Shown here: positions 63,707-64,000 of the stretch, one piece after another
Layout of the letters: the number at the start of each line of letters is the position of its first letter
Numbering within the stretch: the stretch's first letter is position 1
DNA from: Candidatus Anammoximicrobium sp.
Lineage (GTDB): Bacteria > Planctomycetota > Planctomycetia > Pirellulales > Pirellulaceae
NCBI GenBank assembly: GCA_012515235.1
Contig: JAAYYU010000035.1
Location: 1 to 64,000, forward strand
Direction: 5' to 3'
DNA: 64,000 bases
Made by a program: the position numbers and the translations under genes
The notes under the pieces: generated by a model
What the model saw: the letters and a program-made list of their open reading frames with translations, nothing else
What the model was told of the DNA's origin: nothing
Databases searched by the model: none

Positions 63707-64000
63707 CTACCCGGCGGCGACGGAGACCGCCGCCAAACGGAGGCCCAGCGTCTCCAGCCAGGGCAGCGCGAAGTATAGCAGGAACGCTACGGCCGTACAC
63801 CACAACAGCGGATGCACCTGCCTGCCGCGCCCTTCGCAGACCTGGATCGCGACATGGCTGATGAAACCGCAGCCGATGCCGTTGGTGATCGAGTAGGTGA
63901 GCGGCATCACGAGTATCGTGACCAGGGCCGGGAACCCTTCGCCAAGACTGCTCCAGTCGATCGCGCGCAAGCCGCGCGCCATGAGAAAGCCGACCAGGAT
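63707..64000 (-). CDS. NCS2-family purine permease, C-terminal end
   Basis: 97 visible residues; the gene continues past the right edge. D-W-S-S-L-G-E-G-F-P-A-L-V-T-I-L-V-M-P-L-T-Y-S-I-T-N-G-I-G-C-G-F-I is the signature of AzgA-like members near their end. R-Q-V-H-P-L-L-W and a final hydrophobic helix follow. It should import guanine, hypoxanthine or adenine with protons. Only the end can be judged. Confidence 0.85.
   Translation of the reverse strand: MLVGFLMARGLRAIDWSSLGEGFPALVTILVMPLTYSITNGIGCGFISHVAIQVCEGRGRQVHPLLWCTAVAFLLYFALPWLETLGLRLAAVSVAAG

Overview
The window looks like a chromosomal segment of a GC-rich planctomycete, probably an anaerobic or facultatively anaerobic carbohydrate degrader. 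The evidence is protein content: large secreted glycoside hydrolases, right-handed beta-helix proteins, a Tat-exported Gfo/Idh/MocA protein, DUF3299 and DUF1593 proteins, exported CxxCH proteins, an extended alpha/beta hydrolase, and hairpin-rich spacers. There is no rRNA, and I saw no convincing tRNA, so the placement rests on proteins alone.

Region 1 (1-6.5 kb) is accessory and decaying. It starts with the end of a 47-residue tandem-repeat protein. A detached SPASM half of a radical SAM protein follows. Next come three integron attC-like sites with the classic two extrahelical bases, around an HI1419/HI1420-type toxin-antitoxin pair, a frameshifted small cassette gene and a BrnT/BrnA-type pair. 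A degenerate group II intron lies antisense in what looks like a fourth attC, and then comes the N-terminal half of a broken radical SAM gene. No integron integrase is present, so this is a CALIN-type cluster (attC sites without integrase).

Region 2 (6.6-22.3 kb) holds an SDR dehydrogenase, a GH32/43-like exported protein, a candidate ncRNA with a strong terminator, and a membrane histidine kinase. A long minus-strand block then reads pilT-like ATPase, a NuoE-NuoF fusion, a [2Fe-2S]/FAD/[4Fe-4S] partner, an exported CPFC protein, a DUF3299 protein and a GT39-like membrane protein. The NuoEF fusion and its FAD partner resemble bifurcating NADH/ferredoxin enzymes, but the FAD partner seems to lack the usual second (NAD(P)H) Rossmann motif. 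A CxxCH protein and a UVR-motif protein close the region.

Region 3 (22.3-28.6 kb) has a GH106-like alpha-L-rhamnosidase divergent from a secreted alpha/beta hydrolase. Region 4 (29.0-36.9 kb) is a hydrogenase/heterodisulfide-reductase-type cluster: hdrC, hdrB, hdrA, mvhD, mvhG, mvhA, a maturation protease and a cyclic-nucleotide-binding-domain protein. Several neighbours overlap by 4 bp, and hairpin arrays sit in the two longer gaps. Together they would make a group 3c [NiFe]-hydrogenase-HdrABC complex coupling H2 oxidation to ferredoxin and a disulfide-like acceptor. The acceptor is unknown here.

Region 5 (36.9-64 kb) returns to polymer breakdown and housekeeping: DUF1593, metallophosphoesterase, two beta-helix proteins, Gfo/Idh/MocA, ceramidase-like protein, a beta-lactamase-NamZ fusion, deoC, yraN, a thioredoxin lipoprotein, a large TIM-barrel-like secreted protein, an Rpn-type nuclease, an amidohydrolase-aminotransferase fusion, a FucI-like exported protein, a CNNM/CBS protein and the end of an NCS2 permease. 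Two copies of a ~200 bp palindromic repeat flank the thioredoxin-to-nuclease stretch.
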